Shown here: piece after piece, positions 22,360 to 33,229 of the stretch
Layout of the letters: each line of letters begins with the position of its first letter
Numbering within the stretch: position 1 is the stretch's first letter
DNA from: Pomphorhynchus laevis
Taxonomy: Eukaryota; Acanthocephala; Palaeacanthocephala; Echinorhynchida; Pomphorhynchidae
Length of the DNA: 64,000 nucleotides
Assembly: GCA_012934845.2 (NCBI GenBank)
Contig: WNNJ02003839.1
Span: 248,001 to 312,000, forward strand
Reading direction: 5' to 3'
The notes under the pieces: generated by a model
What the model saw: the letters and a program-made list of their open reading frames with translations, nothing else
Databases searched by the model: none
What the model was told of the DNA's origin: nothing
Made by a program: the position numbers and the translations under genes

Positions 22360-24832
22360 AAGACTTTAACTTTTATTGAAAAGAATGGGAAAAGCAAAGT
22401 CAATTTGAGAAATAAAAGCTTTTCACGCAATACATTTTGAAATTAGAATGTATTTAAATTATTTTGTATAAAACGCAATAATTGCATAATTAAAATTACT
22501 GAAGTAATATTGAACAAATAATGCTTGTAAATTCATATTAAATAGCTTTCAATTTATATAAGGTACTGAATTATATTACATCTCAATTAAATATTTTATT
22601 TATTAAATAATTAATAATTTTAATGTTTTTATGTAAAAAGATTAAAATTAGATTAAAACTCAAATTATGTTTTTCCTTTAAGTGACAGAAGATAATTAAT
22701 TTACTGCAAATATATATTTTTAATAAATTGATTTGATTTAATGACATGTATCCATAATAGCTCTTTATTTGAATTTAGATATTGAAAATATACTACGATA
22801 TAACCTATAAATTTGAGATCACTGTTAGATGACTCGCATATTCGCGGATTTGTCTCCAGTTTTCGCAATTTCTGCAATAATTTCAATTTCTTGTGGTAAA
22901 TTTTAGTACTTTACTTAGTTTAACTTTAAATAACTTCCCGTAAAGATACATATAAACTATACCGTTGACAAGATAGTAGCAAATTGACTATTATATGAAA
23001 ATACGAGTAGCCGGTGAATTATATCTTGTTCAGATAGTTTTCTTCTCCCAAAGTAAATATAAAGCTAAACCTATTTCAGTTGTATAAGCTGTTTGTTTAT
23101 GCAGTATCAGGACTTAGTATTTCACTTAAGACTTACATTCAGGGCACAGGTTGGTCTAGATACGATCTTAATCTCACCAAGTAATCATCTTAAGCTTTCT
23201 ACTAAGCTTTAGTAGGAAGTTATTATGAGTTTTGTTTATAATCCTGCTGTATACGAAGTAATGTTTCAAACATATTCATATACCAGAATATAGAGATTTC
23301 TTTATAAATAAAAGTTATTTAATGAAAGTGGTTTTAAAGGATTGTTTAAATTCAATGTATTTTATAAAATCAAATTTTGTTCAAAATGTATATTCAATTA
23401 TAATGTCTAATTCCATTTTACTTCTTTGAAATAAGCTAAGCTTTTTAATTGAAAGTAACTTCATTATTCACCGCAACTTTTTTCAAATCCCGGAAGAATA
23501 AAAACAACATTTTATAATTAAATGTAGAATTGCTTTCTTTCTAATTCATGTTTTTATAATATTCATGTTCATACATAAATTCTTGCATATTTAAATTAAC
23601 GGCGTTCCCTTGGAAATATTATATTTTCCACGTGAAAATTGATTTCAATTCTGAATTTCAATTTCAAAATTGATTCACAGAATATGAGCAATATGATTTC
23701 AATGCAGCGATGATCTGTGCATTCAACAAACCTTTACTATTATTTTATGGTGTTTATTGTATGAAAGTAGCTTTATTTAGAAAATAAGACTTTACCTTAA
23801 TTAGACCATAATCCAAAATCACATAAAACTCCAATCAAAAGCACAAATTGATACTAGTGCTAATTTATTTGTAGTACAAATCAAGATGATAACTTAATTA
23901 TATTGAGTTATTGAAATTCAGACAGACAAAACATGTGAATTTTTGAAATTCACAAAGTGCTCAACGTGTCGCATCGTAATACATATCGTTATGTCATAAT
24001 ATGCTCTTATTAATAAATAAGTCAAAAAATAAATAGAACTAAGCTGTAAAATATGATGTTTGGAATGACTGGAATTTATAATACCTGATTGTTTTGTATT
24101 GAGTGTGACAATCTGAAATTGTGAATCGGTTAAAAATTAAAAACTCAATGTAAAATCTATTAAAATTGCACATAGAGATAATCTATACAACATTTCATGT
24201 TGAGCAAGCCACAAATCATTTAAGAATTAACTTAACCAATTTTAAATAATTATTGGAGTTGGATCCAAAAGGGGAAAATTTTTATTTGATTTGATGTTTA
24301 TCTCCGTTAGCTTCTTCAGAAAATTACAATGATTTTTAAAAAAAAATTAATGATTTGTTAAAGTAAAAAACACAAAATTCATATATATTTTCGTTTTTTT
24401 TTCTGACTTTTTGACCCCAGCCAAGTATGGAACCCCAATCGAGTTTCCTTTCTTTTTGCTTTTTTCTTTCTTTTTGCAGGTTTCGATTGAGATTTCTTTG
24501 GTTGGATGTCGAGGATAAGAATTTTAAACAAAAATTCAAAATGATAAACTGCTAAAATTCAGTTCTAAAAAATAAAAATTCAAAATCATCATAAAAAACA
24601 AAATTTGGATAAAATTGATATTACCAATAAAATAAAAAATATTTTGTAACATTATCTTAAAATTATTTGAACAATGACAAAAAAATGAAGATATAATACA
24701 TTTAATTTTACTTTTCTTAATTTCTCTAATTTCTCTGACAAGGCACTTGTAGGTAAGCGCAATATAAAATTAATATATACATCCAATTTTAGAAAAATAA
24801 CCAAACAAATTTCAAACAAGATAAACAAAAAA
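22360..24832. other. AT-rich region with no gene; PLE hammerhead relic at 24250-24325
   Basis: I see no supported gene. Near 24250-24325 the minus strand reads CTGAAGAAGCTAACGGAG and ends GGATCCAACTCC. This resembles the PLE hammerhead block at 30795-30862 but has lost its GAAA. The minus-strand frames at 24336-24539 and 24652-24840 are low-complexity and not convincing genes. Confidence 0.5.
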
Positions 24833-25960
24833 TTATTCAAAATATTTGATTTTTAAATTGTAAAATAAAACATATTTTTTAATTAATTTATTTTTAATTT
24901 CAATTTCATTCATAAAAAATTTATTTATTAAAATTAATAATCGTTTTAAAAATAGATATCGTTGTTCTGGAGGGCGATTGTTTGAGTAGAAGTACGATCC
25001 GCTTAAAACAAACGCATTGAGCACAATTACACATCTACCCAAACCGGCATTTAATCGTCTCGCTCTTTCAAACATACGTAGCCCTTTTCTAACTAATTTG
25101 AAACACCTGGCCATATCTGACCTAGGATGCAAACGTGGTTCGAAAACCGAACCCAGAATGCGCACCCGACGCTTTCGATTCCCTGGAAGAGAATTGAGGA
25201 GACGAGTTTGCTTTCCAGGACGCCGAAATCTGTAATGAACAAAATTGCTCTTCGCTGGGTTTAAAGACAAGCCAAACTTCGCTAAGCGATGAGCAACAAT
25301 GTCCATTACAGACTTCATTCGCCCTTCAAACCTTGCATCCGACAGAGTATTTCTCTTAAATGCGATCGAGATGTCGTCCGCATAAATGATGGCGTGGGTG
25401 TTCCTATCCAAAAGACCCTCCAGAACTCCCCTCGTCACTATCATATAAATGATAGGAGACAGAGGTGAGCCCTGGGGAAGTCCTTTGTTGAGATGATAGT
25501 ACTTACCCCCGTCATCATCCAAGTAGAAAGTTCTTGCTTTTAATATACCCAGGACACGATGCAACAAATTACTCGGTATACCATCACTGGTTAACGTTGT
25601 AACTATTGCATCATGCCCCAAGTTGTCTAAGGCCGCCGACACATCCAGCGAATAGAGGACTGCAGGTCGTCTATCGCTGGTGAGATAACTCTGCATGGAC
25701 CTTACTGCCTTAACAATTCCCCTTCCGCTACGAAACCCGTGGATGTGGTCTCCCAACATATCACGATCTTCGTAGAATCGGGAAAGGATCCTAGCAAGAG
25801 CTCTCTCATACACCATAACAATATTAGATATTGTTATGGGTCTTGTGTCTTTAGCATTAGACACACATCTTCCCTTCGCAATGAACACCACTTTTCCGAC
25901 CGCAATATCACACCAAGATGCTAAAGGTACTCCTAGCATCTTGGCAGCAATATCCGTCAA
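24833..25960 (-). CDS. Reverse transcriptase fragment of a second LINE family (LINE-B)
   Basis: A 375-codon frame encodes a non-LTR RT. Visible motifs are KDTRPITISNIVMVYERAL (RT fingers), HGFRSGRG, YSLDVSAALDNLGH (catalytic Asp box A), KGLPQGSPLSPIIY (box B) and IIYADDISIAF (YADD, box C). This enzyme would copy LINE RNA at a nicked target. There is no endonuclease or gag upstream, so the copy is 5'-truncated. The last 35 or so residues come from Lys/Ile/Asn-rich AT DNA, but RPPEQRYLFLKRLL still resembles the LINE-A C-terminus (RPSEQRLRFLKLL), so the families are related. One box A change (Phe to Leu in AALD) may matter. The frame starts internally at a Met and is not a complete protein. Confidence 0.8.
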   Translation of the reverse strand: MTDIAAKMLGVPLASWCDIAVGKVVFIAKGRCVSNAKDTRPITISNIVMVYERALARILSRFYEDRDMLGDHIHGFRSGRGIVKAVRSMQSYLTSDRRPAVLYSLDVSAALDNLGHDAIVTTLTSDGIPSNLLHRVLGILKARTFYLDDDGGKYYHLNKGLPQGSPLSPIIYMIVTRGVLEGLLDRNTHAIIYADDISIAFKRNTLSDARFEGRMKSVMDIVAHRLAKFGLSLNPAKSNFVHYRFRRPGKQTRLLNSLPGNRKRRVRILGSVFEPRLHPRSDMARCFKLVRKGLRMFERARRLNAGLGRCVIVLNAFVLSGSYFYSNNRPPEQRYLFLKRLLILINKFFMNEIEIKNKLIKKYVLFYNLKIKYFE

Positions 25961-26176
25961 TGATTTTTACAAAATGTTCATACCTTTATAAAAATAATCA
26001 AAACGATCGCCGCCATTTTATTTGAGCCGGTGATGCTGTTATTAGCGATAAACAGCTGCTTTCAATGTTGTTTGAATTGTTGACACAATTTCGGCAAGTT
26101 TCGAAGGCACACAAAACGCAAAAATAAAGGATGATTCAAAATAGTTCATTTTGAAAGCAAAAAAAAATCAAAAAAT

Positions 26177-27398
26177 ATGTGTAGTGTACAAGTAATTTCG
26201 GAGCTATCAAACGATAGCAGCAAAAATCATTCAAAAATCAACGATAATCCTACAAAAAAGACAAATTAAAGGTAAATCTAACTACAGATTCAAGTAACAA
26301 GGTTAGTAATTTTTCTATGGTATCAGGTGATGGGGAGGTGCTTCCCCCATTCCTAAATTAAAGAATTTGCTAATAATTAAAGTTAAGAAAGCGTCTGAAA
26401 AACACAATATCTACAACAAATTTTTGAGATCCTTCACCAAACAGTTTCATAACAGGGTTCTATTTAACTCTGTTAGGCTAAACCCTGCGTAGGTGAAGAT
26501 CTCTTTTGTCTCGAATGACCTTGCCGCAAACTACATGGAGTACTTCTAAGTCAATTTAGCTGAATATGGTGAAATTTCATCCAAGCCTATCCTAGCATCG
26601 CTAAAAGTTTCAAATCTTCCCTGTTCAATGGAAGAAGAAGATATACGTTCTTTTATGGCTAAATTCAAGGTCACCAATCTGAGGTCAATCCGGGGTAAGG
26701 ACGGGAACCCTATCCCGGTTGGCTTTTGCAATGCTCCAGTAAATATTGCTGAATCACTGTCTAATTCTACGTCGAATCCCTTTATGGGTTTTAATATTAA
26801 ATTTACGATCACAGAGAGGGATGATCTGACCTATCCCCACTGCAGCCGGTGTCACAAATGGGGACACTGGGCCTCCAGCTGCAGTGGGACCCTTTCGTGT
26901 GGGGTCTGTAGCTCCACCAGCTGTCCTTCTCTTACAACTACTAATCGCTGCGAGGCCCCACTTTCCTGCTCGAATTGCGGGGGGAGCATTCCTGCTTGGA
27001 GCAGGAAATGCTCTCTATTCAAAGAATACAGACAATTATTGTTGTTGAAACCGCCCAATCCGGCCAAGTCCTTCGCGGTCGCTGCAGTTCCACGTATGGA
27101 TGACGCTGACATTCTACGGATTATCGACTTAAAGACTTCGAATGCTCTTCGGCAGATGGAGGAGTTAGTACGCTCTATCCTAACCGTTATCGGGACTAAT
27201 CCTGTGCTTCCTGTTTCCTCGGTTCCGGAGTCGAAAAAGAGAGGGGCTTCAGCCCATGCCGTTCCCCCGCTCAAGATTGGGAAGCTAATCCAACAGAAGA
27301 CTAATAGGGGAAATGAAGATCCTGCCCAGGGGCAAGTACCTTCCTTAGAGGTGGCTAGTGGTGGGAAGGGCAACCTTCCTGCACCTAGCTTTGTCTAG
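26177..27398 (+). pseudogene. LINE-A ORF1 (gag-like), frameshifted N-terminus
   Basis: The start ATGTGTAGTGTACAAG matches the start at 44586. The first 450 nt carry stops and frame changes. From 26628 a 256-codon frame is open and includes LTYPHCSRCHKWGHWASSC (CCHC knuckle), CGVCSSTSC, and CSNCGGSIPAWSRKC, where the usual His of HPAW is Ile. It ends PAPSFV 34 nt before the ORF2 start. The gag product would bind LINE RNA. Confidence 0.8.
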
Positions 27399-27431
27399 GT
27401 AGGCAATCCCTCATCCAACTAATCCATCACA

Positions 27432-29830
27432 ATGCAGAGTACTCGTGAGCCTTTTTCACTGAATATCCTTCAGTGGAACTCGGGAGGTGCTTCCGCCCTT
27501 AGACTTCTATCTGGTAGAGATGCAGATGTTATAGTCCTTCAGGAGACGCGGTCTATCCGTCTCCCCCAGGACATTACTCGATTTATCCCAAAGCATATTT
27601 GTTCCCACTATACTCCGTACATTAACCCACCTCACTCCTCTTCATCTCAAAGACTCTTGACCTTAGTTAAGTGCTCCTTAAGGTCCTCCCTCCTATTAAA
27701 CTACTCATGTCCAGCCCATTCTTGTTAAGTAGTTTCACTCTGTAAGAACGGTAAACGCAGAAGGCTAGTCAATGTCTACATCCGTCCAGGGGAAATTCAC
27801 AAGAACCGTGACCTCCTGGATAGTATTATTGACAGCGGTTATGACATGTTACTTGGAGATTTCAACGACAGAACTGGTCGTTGGATCAATGCAGCACTTC
27901 GCAGAGCTAGGAACGGTTATCTTGTTCACAAACCCCCGTCACCTACCTTTCATTGCACATCAATAAACTTTATCCTCGACATTTTACTGCTTCACTCGAG
28001 GTGGTTGTTAAAACCCTTCTGCACGGAGCAGTCGCGCCAGCAATTGTCCACCTCTCATGACCTAATTCGTTGGAGGATTGAGGAAGATATGTTGCTTCGA
28101 AGGAGGTTTCACTTTGATCCGGTCAGAGTAGCCCTCTTTCAGGCGGCTATAAAACTCGTTCCCCGAATAGGAAATGAGTGTCTTACCGAATTTAATACCT
28201 ACCTCTTTTCGCAAGCTACCGCGATTTTATCGACTACCTATAAAAGTCGTATATACAACCCCACTCCATCGAAACTCAAGGTCCTAGCAAAACTGCTTAA
28301 CCTCCCTAATCTCTCTGTTTCCGTCAGACAGGCACTCTCATATGAATACTGGATCACTAGATATAAGTTCCAGCTGAGTAGGGACAGGACAAGTACTGCT
28401 CGTCTTCATCCTTCTCAGTCTACTTTTTGGAAGATTTTCAAGAAGGATAAGTTTGTTAGCTGGAGGTATATAGCATTGGGTTGGATAGGAAATGTAGGCC
28501 TTGATAAAGTTTTGGAGGAGTCACTAGTCCTACACGAATATGGAGCCACTCAATCACCTCAACCAATCCCGTCTTGGTGTAACTTTAGGAGTAGGGATCT
28601 ATCTGTTACGAATATCCTTACCTCCTGAGGTTTACTCCCTAGCACCTCCAAATTCGTCGCTCCTCTTTCTTCTCTGGTCTCTCAACTTTTGACAGCAGAT
28701 CAGTGAAGAGAGTAGCCGTCACAATGCTTTAAACCTCCCCATCCGATGTAGCAGGCATCAATATTAGTAAGCGTGTTTTTATTCCAAAGAAAAAATCCTG
28801 CTAATGCCCTAAAGATCTGCGACCCATTTCGATTCAAAATGCCTCGTGTCGATTTACGAAAAAACGCTTGCGCGTAAAATCTGCTACAATCTGAGTAGGC
28901 GTAATTTGATCCCTCCAGGTTTTTATGGGTTCGTCAAAGGTCGCTCGGTCCATTCAGCAGTTGGTGAGGTGGAGCAGTTTTGTCGGGATAATAGCCATCG
29001 TCTAGTTGTGGCTGTTTTCCTTGACTTTTCTGCTGCATTTGACCGCATCTCCATTCCTTTTGTGATCTCTTCTCTCAGGTCCCTCGGGTTGCCTGCGAGA
29101 ATTGTGAACAGAGTGAAGATCCTGTTGTTTACCAAGCGATTTTACTATGAAGACGACCCTGATGCGCGTCAGTTCTACCCTATTACGGGTGTACCTCAAG
29201 GATCCCCACTTTCTCCTATCTTATATCTTGCTGCCTCTATTAAACTATTCAAAATATTTAAACGCGAACAACGTCTTGTGGTGTACGCTGATGACACCAC
29301 AGCCCTGTTCACTGGACACAGGTGTAAAGACGAAGTCTCTGACATCAGCCGTTTCTTTTTAAGATTAAAAGATCAGTTACCCATATCCAATCTTATTTTA
29401 AACTCAGCTAAATCGCAGCTGGTCGTCTTTCATGGCACACCTGCTACAAAACAAAAACTTAAGAGATTAGCACTCTCTGCGCTCTTCTCCATATTTGCCT
29501 CTGAACCACTTCCCACCTTCACTAGTCGAGTAAAATACATGGGGTTCACCGTTACGGTGAACTGGTCGGCGAAAGCTGACCTGGATAGACTCAAACGTAT
29601 CCTGAAGAAAGCTAGGTGGGCCCTGAAACGGGCTCAGCATCTGTCATTGAAAGGAAAGCCCAGCTGCGCTATTGGGGCACTTGGGCTATCTCGGGATTAG
29701 TCTTCTTCTCAAGAGGACGTCCCTCAGAGCAAAGGCTAAGGTTTCTTAAGCTCCTCGTCTTTCGTTTACTAAGCATAGTCCGCGCCGGTTAGATTCTTCG
29801 GGGTGAAAGACCCCGGGTGGTTTAGTCGGA
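27432..29830 (+). pseudogene. LINE-A ORF2 (APE endonuclease + RT), multiply broken
   Basis: ORF2 starts at 27432 (MQSTREPFSLNILQWNSGG) and hits a stop at 27728. The frame continues at 27846-28628 with LLGDFNDR and TSHDLIRW, then after more breaks at 28846-29700 with FLDFSAAFDR, GVPQGSPLSPILY and VYADDTTALF. All catalytic motifs are recognisable, but at least three interruptions disable it. The C-terminal region to about 29830 includes RPSEQRLRFLKLL in a shifted frame. Confidence 0.85.
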
Positions 29831-30620
29831 AGGCGGCGTGTTGGATCGGTTGGGGGGCTCAGATCCCCCTGGACCTGAGGCCATGAAAGAGAAAGGGAAG
29901 ATGAAAAACGAAAGAAAAAAATTTTGTCATTTTTTATCTGAGTTGGTTATGACCTACTTTTTTTTATTCTTGCATGCTATATTTTGGTGTATTTAATAAA
30001 GTCTTTATTTATTTATTTATTTATTTAAAATAGTTTATAAACAAAACAAAAATAGTAACAATCATATTTCCATCAAAAATAAATAATTTGAAAAATTAAT
30101 AAAATTAAATATAATAATTAAAATTACTAGATAAATAGAAAAGATTATTATAACAAAAAAATTGTTTGCAACATATTTTTTCAAAATATTTAACGTAAAG
30201 TCAGGTATATTATTCGGCATTATAGTATTGTAGTTTTTATGAATGTAATAAGTGTCTAAATTTTTTCTATTTAAACAATTGGTTAATTTTACTAAAACAA
30301 CAGTATTATTTTAGTTAATATTGTGATGTAAATGTAAACTATGGTCTACAAAAGCGCTACTTAGGCCTTTTTTGAGTGTGTATTTGTGTTGTTTTAATCT
30401 AGTCTTTAATGATTGGCCTGTTTGATCCACATATATTTTATTACATTCCAAACAAGAAATTTTATAAACAAATCAACCATTATCATGTTCGGGTGTCTTT
30501 TCCAAAATGTTATGTAGTTTCGGTATTTTACTATTATAAAAAACAATATTTGAAGTATTTAATGCTTTATTGTTTAAAAAAATCTTTTGAAATTAATATT
30601 CTAAAAGTTATTTAAAAATT

Positions 30621-30689
30621 GAACCAATCGAGAGAAGTCAACGTAAAATATGTAATAAGATATTTTACTTCTCTCGATTTGTTCGATTT
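30621..30689. repeat. Inverted repeat within the decayed Penelope-like element
   Basis: GAACCAATCGAGAGAAGT pairs with ACTTCTCTCGATTTGTTC, and AAAATAT with ATATTTT inside, leaving a small loop. It looks like a junction between inverted partial copies. Confidence 0.65.
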
Positions 30690-30821
30690 TTAAAAACAAT
30701 GAAGTCTGCTTACAAAATATTATTTATAAATGGAAATCTTATGTATTTTATTTTCTCTTTATGGGGCATAAACAACATGTTTATCAGTAAAGAAATATTG
30801 GAGCTGGATCAAAGAAAAGAG

Positions 30822-30862
30822 GATATTTTTTATATTTCGCTAACTTCTGTTAGCATCTTCAG
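30822..30862 (-). ncRNA. Hammerhead ribozyme core of a Penelope-like element
   Basis: Minus strand: CTGAAGA (30862-30856), T, stem II GCTAAC/GTTAGC with AGAA loop (30854-30839), GAAA (30838-30835), a 3-bp stem III TAT/ATA, then ATC with the predicted cut after C at 30822. Every invariant hammerhead base is present and AUC is an accepted NUH triplet. Hammerheads in Penelope-like elements are established knowledge. Stem I is weak here because the upstream flank is an inverted copy, so self-cleavage of this copy is uncertain. Confidence 0.65.
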
Positions 30863-30878
30863 AAAATTTTCTGAATTT

Positions 30879-30920
30879 TTCTGAAGATGCTAATAGAGTT
30901 AGCGAAATATTAAAAAATTT
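30879..30920 (+). ncRNA. Second Penelope-type hammerhead core, opposite strand
   Basis: Plus strand: CTGAAGA, T, stem II GCTAA/TTAGC, GAAA, then an A-rich segment and ATTTC. It differs from the minus-strand copy by one lost stem II pair and a larger loop. Stem III is poor (U-U mismatch). The two cores lie back to back as an inverted repeat. Confidence 0.5.
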
Positions 30921-31855
30921 CCTCCTTACTTTGATTCAGCTTAAATAATTCTTTATCAATAATGAATCATTATCAACTATTTAAAATGTTTATTAGTTTT
31001 GGAATTTTGAAGAAAACCTTTTTTACACATGATGGAAAACCGTTTTTATCTAATAGAATTCTAATTATCTTATTATTTGCTTCAAATACATTTATATCGG
31101 AAACAATAATCTTACTTCTTAAAAACAAAGAATTGATAGCAGATATTTTCCAAGAGATTAAAACATTAATGTTCCATAAAACAATATTTAAATTATTAAA
31201 ATTTTTATAATAAACGGATGTTTTTAAGATATCATTTGATGTTCTACTAACGACGACATCTATAAATTGTTAATCTATGATCTAATTCTATTGTCTACTA
31301 AATATTTTCATCAAAACAATTTATTGCTCTTAATATGTCCTGTACATCAGTTGTTATCACGAATAACAATTCTATCATCGACATATCTAATCCACATAAC
31401 AATTCCAACCATATCAGTGATAAAATTTTATTTAATTCCCAATTTCTCATTTATAATTCACTAAGAAGGGGTGCTAGAGGATTTCCCATAGCGAGAACAT
31501 TGTTTTGTTCATATACATTATAATTAAATTTAAAAATTGTTTTATTTGTGCATAAAACAATTCGGGCCACTCTTCAAAAAGAAGTTTAAAGGAGATCCGA
31601 ATTTTCGTCCAATTGATTTGCAGTTAGCTCAATAGCTTTATTAGGGGGCACATTAGTGAACATCAAAACGATGTCAAAACTAATCATCACTTTACCCTTT
31701 GCATTAAAGTTACGGATCATTTGAGAGAAATAAATTCCATTCTTAACGTGGGAATAATGAGATATATCTAATAATGATTTAATTTTCCTCGCAATTATTT
31801 TTGATATGGTATATGAATATGTCATGTATGATGCAATAAGTTCTACGATATAACC

Positions 31856-31895
31856 GTGCTTTTGGGTCCATCTTATCAGTGTGACCCAAAAGCAC
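31856..31895. repeat. Perfect 13-bp-arm hairpin
   Basis: GTGCTTTTGGGTC and GACCCAAAAGCAC enclose a loop of about 14 nt. The region 31830-32000 is GC-richer than its flanks, non-coding and unrecognised. Confidence 0.7.
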
Positions 31896-31999
31896 GCAAC
31901 ATCGACATTACTAACTCCTCAGTAAACCTCTGAATGGAAGTCACTAAGCGCACCCTCTTCACCGGTTACCAGCCTTACACCTGGTAGGGTTTGCTAAAG

Positions 32000-33000
32000 A
32001 TTTTTTCATTTAAAGACAGTTATTACAAGCTTTATTAATAGTTGTTATTATATAGTCATGCTTTAATTTAGTAAGTTCTGTGTACATATCTTTATTAATT
32101 TTATCATTCCTTTTATAATTATTTGTTCTTTTCATTTTATTTTTAATTTTATCAAATATATAATCTTTCCAAATGTTTATCTTAGATATATTTAAGACAT
32201 TTTACTTGTCTAAATATAGATGTCTCTACTTATAAATAATTTTGATTTTAAAAATTGTTTCTAAACTCAACTCACTACTTTCATGTGTTGGATTTACATT
32301 TAAATCATTAGAATTAATCTCTTTCATTAGTATATCATAATAAAGATTTCTGCATATGAAGACAAAGTTATTACTAGCTTTATTAATAGTTGTTATATAG
32401 TAATTCTTTAATTTACTAAGTTCTGTATACAATTCTTTATTAATTTCATCTTTCCTTTTATAATTGTTTGTTATTTTCATTTTATTTTTAATTTTATCAA
32501 ATATATAATCTTTCCAAATGTTTATCTTAGATATATTCGAGCTTTCACTATTAATCAGCTTACTAAAGTAATCATTTAAGTTATTATATAACGAATTGTA
32601 AATTTTATTTTTGTCGTTGTTATTATTTAATCTATATTTATACCCTTTTGATAGCAGCTTTCTTAATTCACAATTTTCAATTAATTCTAGATTATGGGTA
32701 CATATATGTTCATTTATTTTATCAAAACTAAGACTTTTACAATTGCATTCTGTTTCCATTATGTTTCTAATATTATCGTTACATATTGATTTAAATTCTT
32801 TATTATAATTAACAATTTTTCGTCCTAATGGCGATAACAACTTTGACCCTATTTTAGGAATATATTTACTTAAATCTGACCCTATTATTTCTTTACTTTT
32901 AGAATTATTTAAAAGTCCAGATATATTTATGTTATCTATACATTTATTAATGAAGTTTATGGTTAATGTATATTTTCTATTGTTATTATTAACATTTATT
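32000..33000 (-). mobile_element. PLE-N N-terminal half, minus strand
   Basis: The frame 32840-32226 encodes the N-terminal domain. It has METECNCKSLSFDKINEHIC, a Cys-containing segment, then CELRKLLSKGYKYRLNNN and TTINKASNNFVFICRNLYYD. It matches 33390-33929 and 12550-13290. A partial second copy of the KxKxTNNYKR...YIITTI region lies at 32040-32190, indicating local duplication. No RT catalytic box is in this copy. The N-terminal protein is of unknown function but is a conserved part of this RT family. Confidence 0.65.
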
Positions 33001-33004
33001 GTAC

Positions 33005-33130
33005 GATTGTAGTATTTGATATCGCAATATTATATTATATTGTATTATATTATATCACTATTATATTATATTAGACATTATATATTATATCTATTATATT
33101 ATATTATATCAGTATACTATATTATTACAT
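33005..33130. repeat. (TATAT)n-type AT satellite
   Basis: Repeated ATTATATTATATT-like sequence separates two oppositely oriented PLE-N copies (32000-33000 minus, 33230 on plus). Confidence 0.7.
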
Positions 33131-33229
33131 TTATTAAGTCCTCTAAAATTTGTTAGCACAACCGGAATAAACAAGCTTTAATTATCTTTAATTATTCTTT
33201 ATTATTATAAAAAATAACATAAATATAGC

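Larger units (their letters stand above)
26000..30030 (+). mobile_element. LINE-A, nearly full-length but broken copy
   Basis: In order: probable 5' UTR (about 26000-26176), ORF1 gag, ORF2 endonuclease plus RT, a 3' UTR rich in GC up to about 29890, and a TTTATTTATTTATTTATTTA tail near 30005-30027. The element is GC-richer than its surroundings. It belongs to the same family as the copies at 1-3203, 9655-10360, 41405-44580 and 44586-47470. Confidence 0.85.
30180..31830 (-). pseudogene. Penelope-like element with RT and GIY-YIG endonuclease, decayed
   Basis: Reading the minus strand, MISFDIVLMFTNVP (RT box A) lies in 31825-31586. AMGNPLAPLLSEL (box B) is near 31500-31460 and RYVDDRIVIRD (catalytic YVDD) near 31395-31365. 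Downstream at about 30480-30340 are NKIYVDQTGQSLKTRLKQH and FVDHSLHLHHNIN, matching the GIY-YIG nuclease of endonuclease-bearing Penelope elements. Stops and frameshifts are frequent. An inverted pair of hammerhead motifs (30822-30920) and a hairpin (30621-30689) interrupt the region between RT and nuclease, so this is a rearranged or nested set of copies. This family is distinct from PLE-N. Confidence 0.75.

Noticed and set aside
24336-24840. Minus-strand Lys/Glu- and Ile/Leu/Phe-rich frames as genes
   Set aside because: They consist of low-complexity AT-rich DNA (poly-Lys runs) with no homologue in the window and no recognisable motif.
26852-27373. 173-codon minus-strand frame over the LINE-A gag
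   Set aside because: It is the antisense of the CCHC gag frame at 26628-27398. The gag motifs on the plus strand and homologous copies decide the coding strand.
33005-33130. CRISPR-like or regular spaced repeat
   Set aside because: It is simple AT satellite sequence with irregular period, and the window is eukaryotic.
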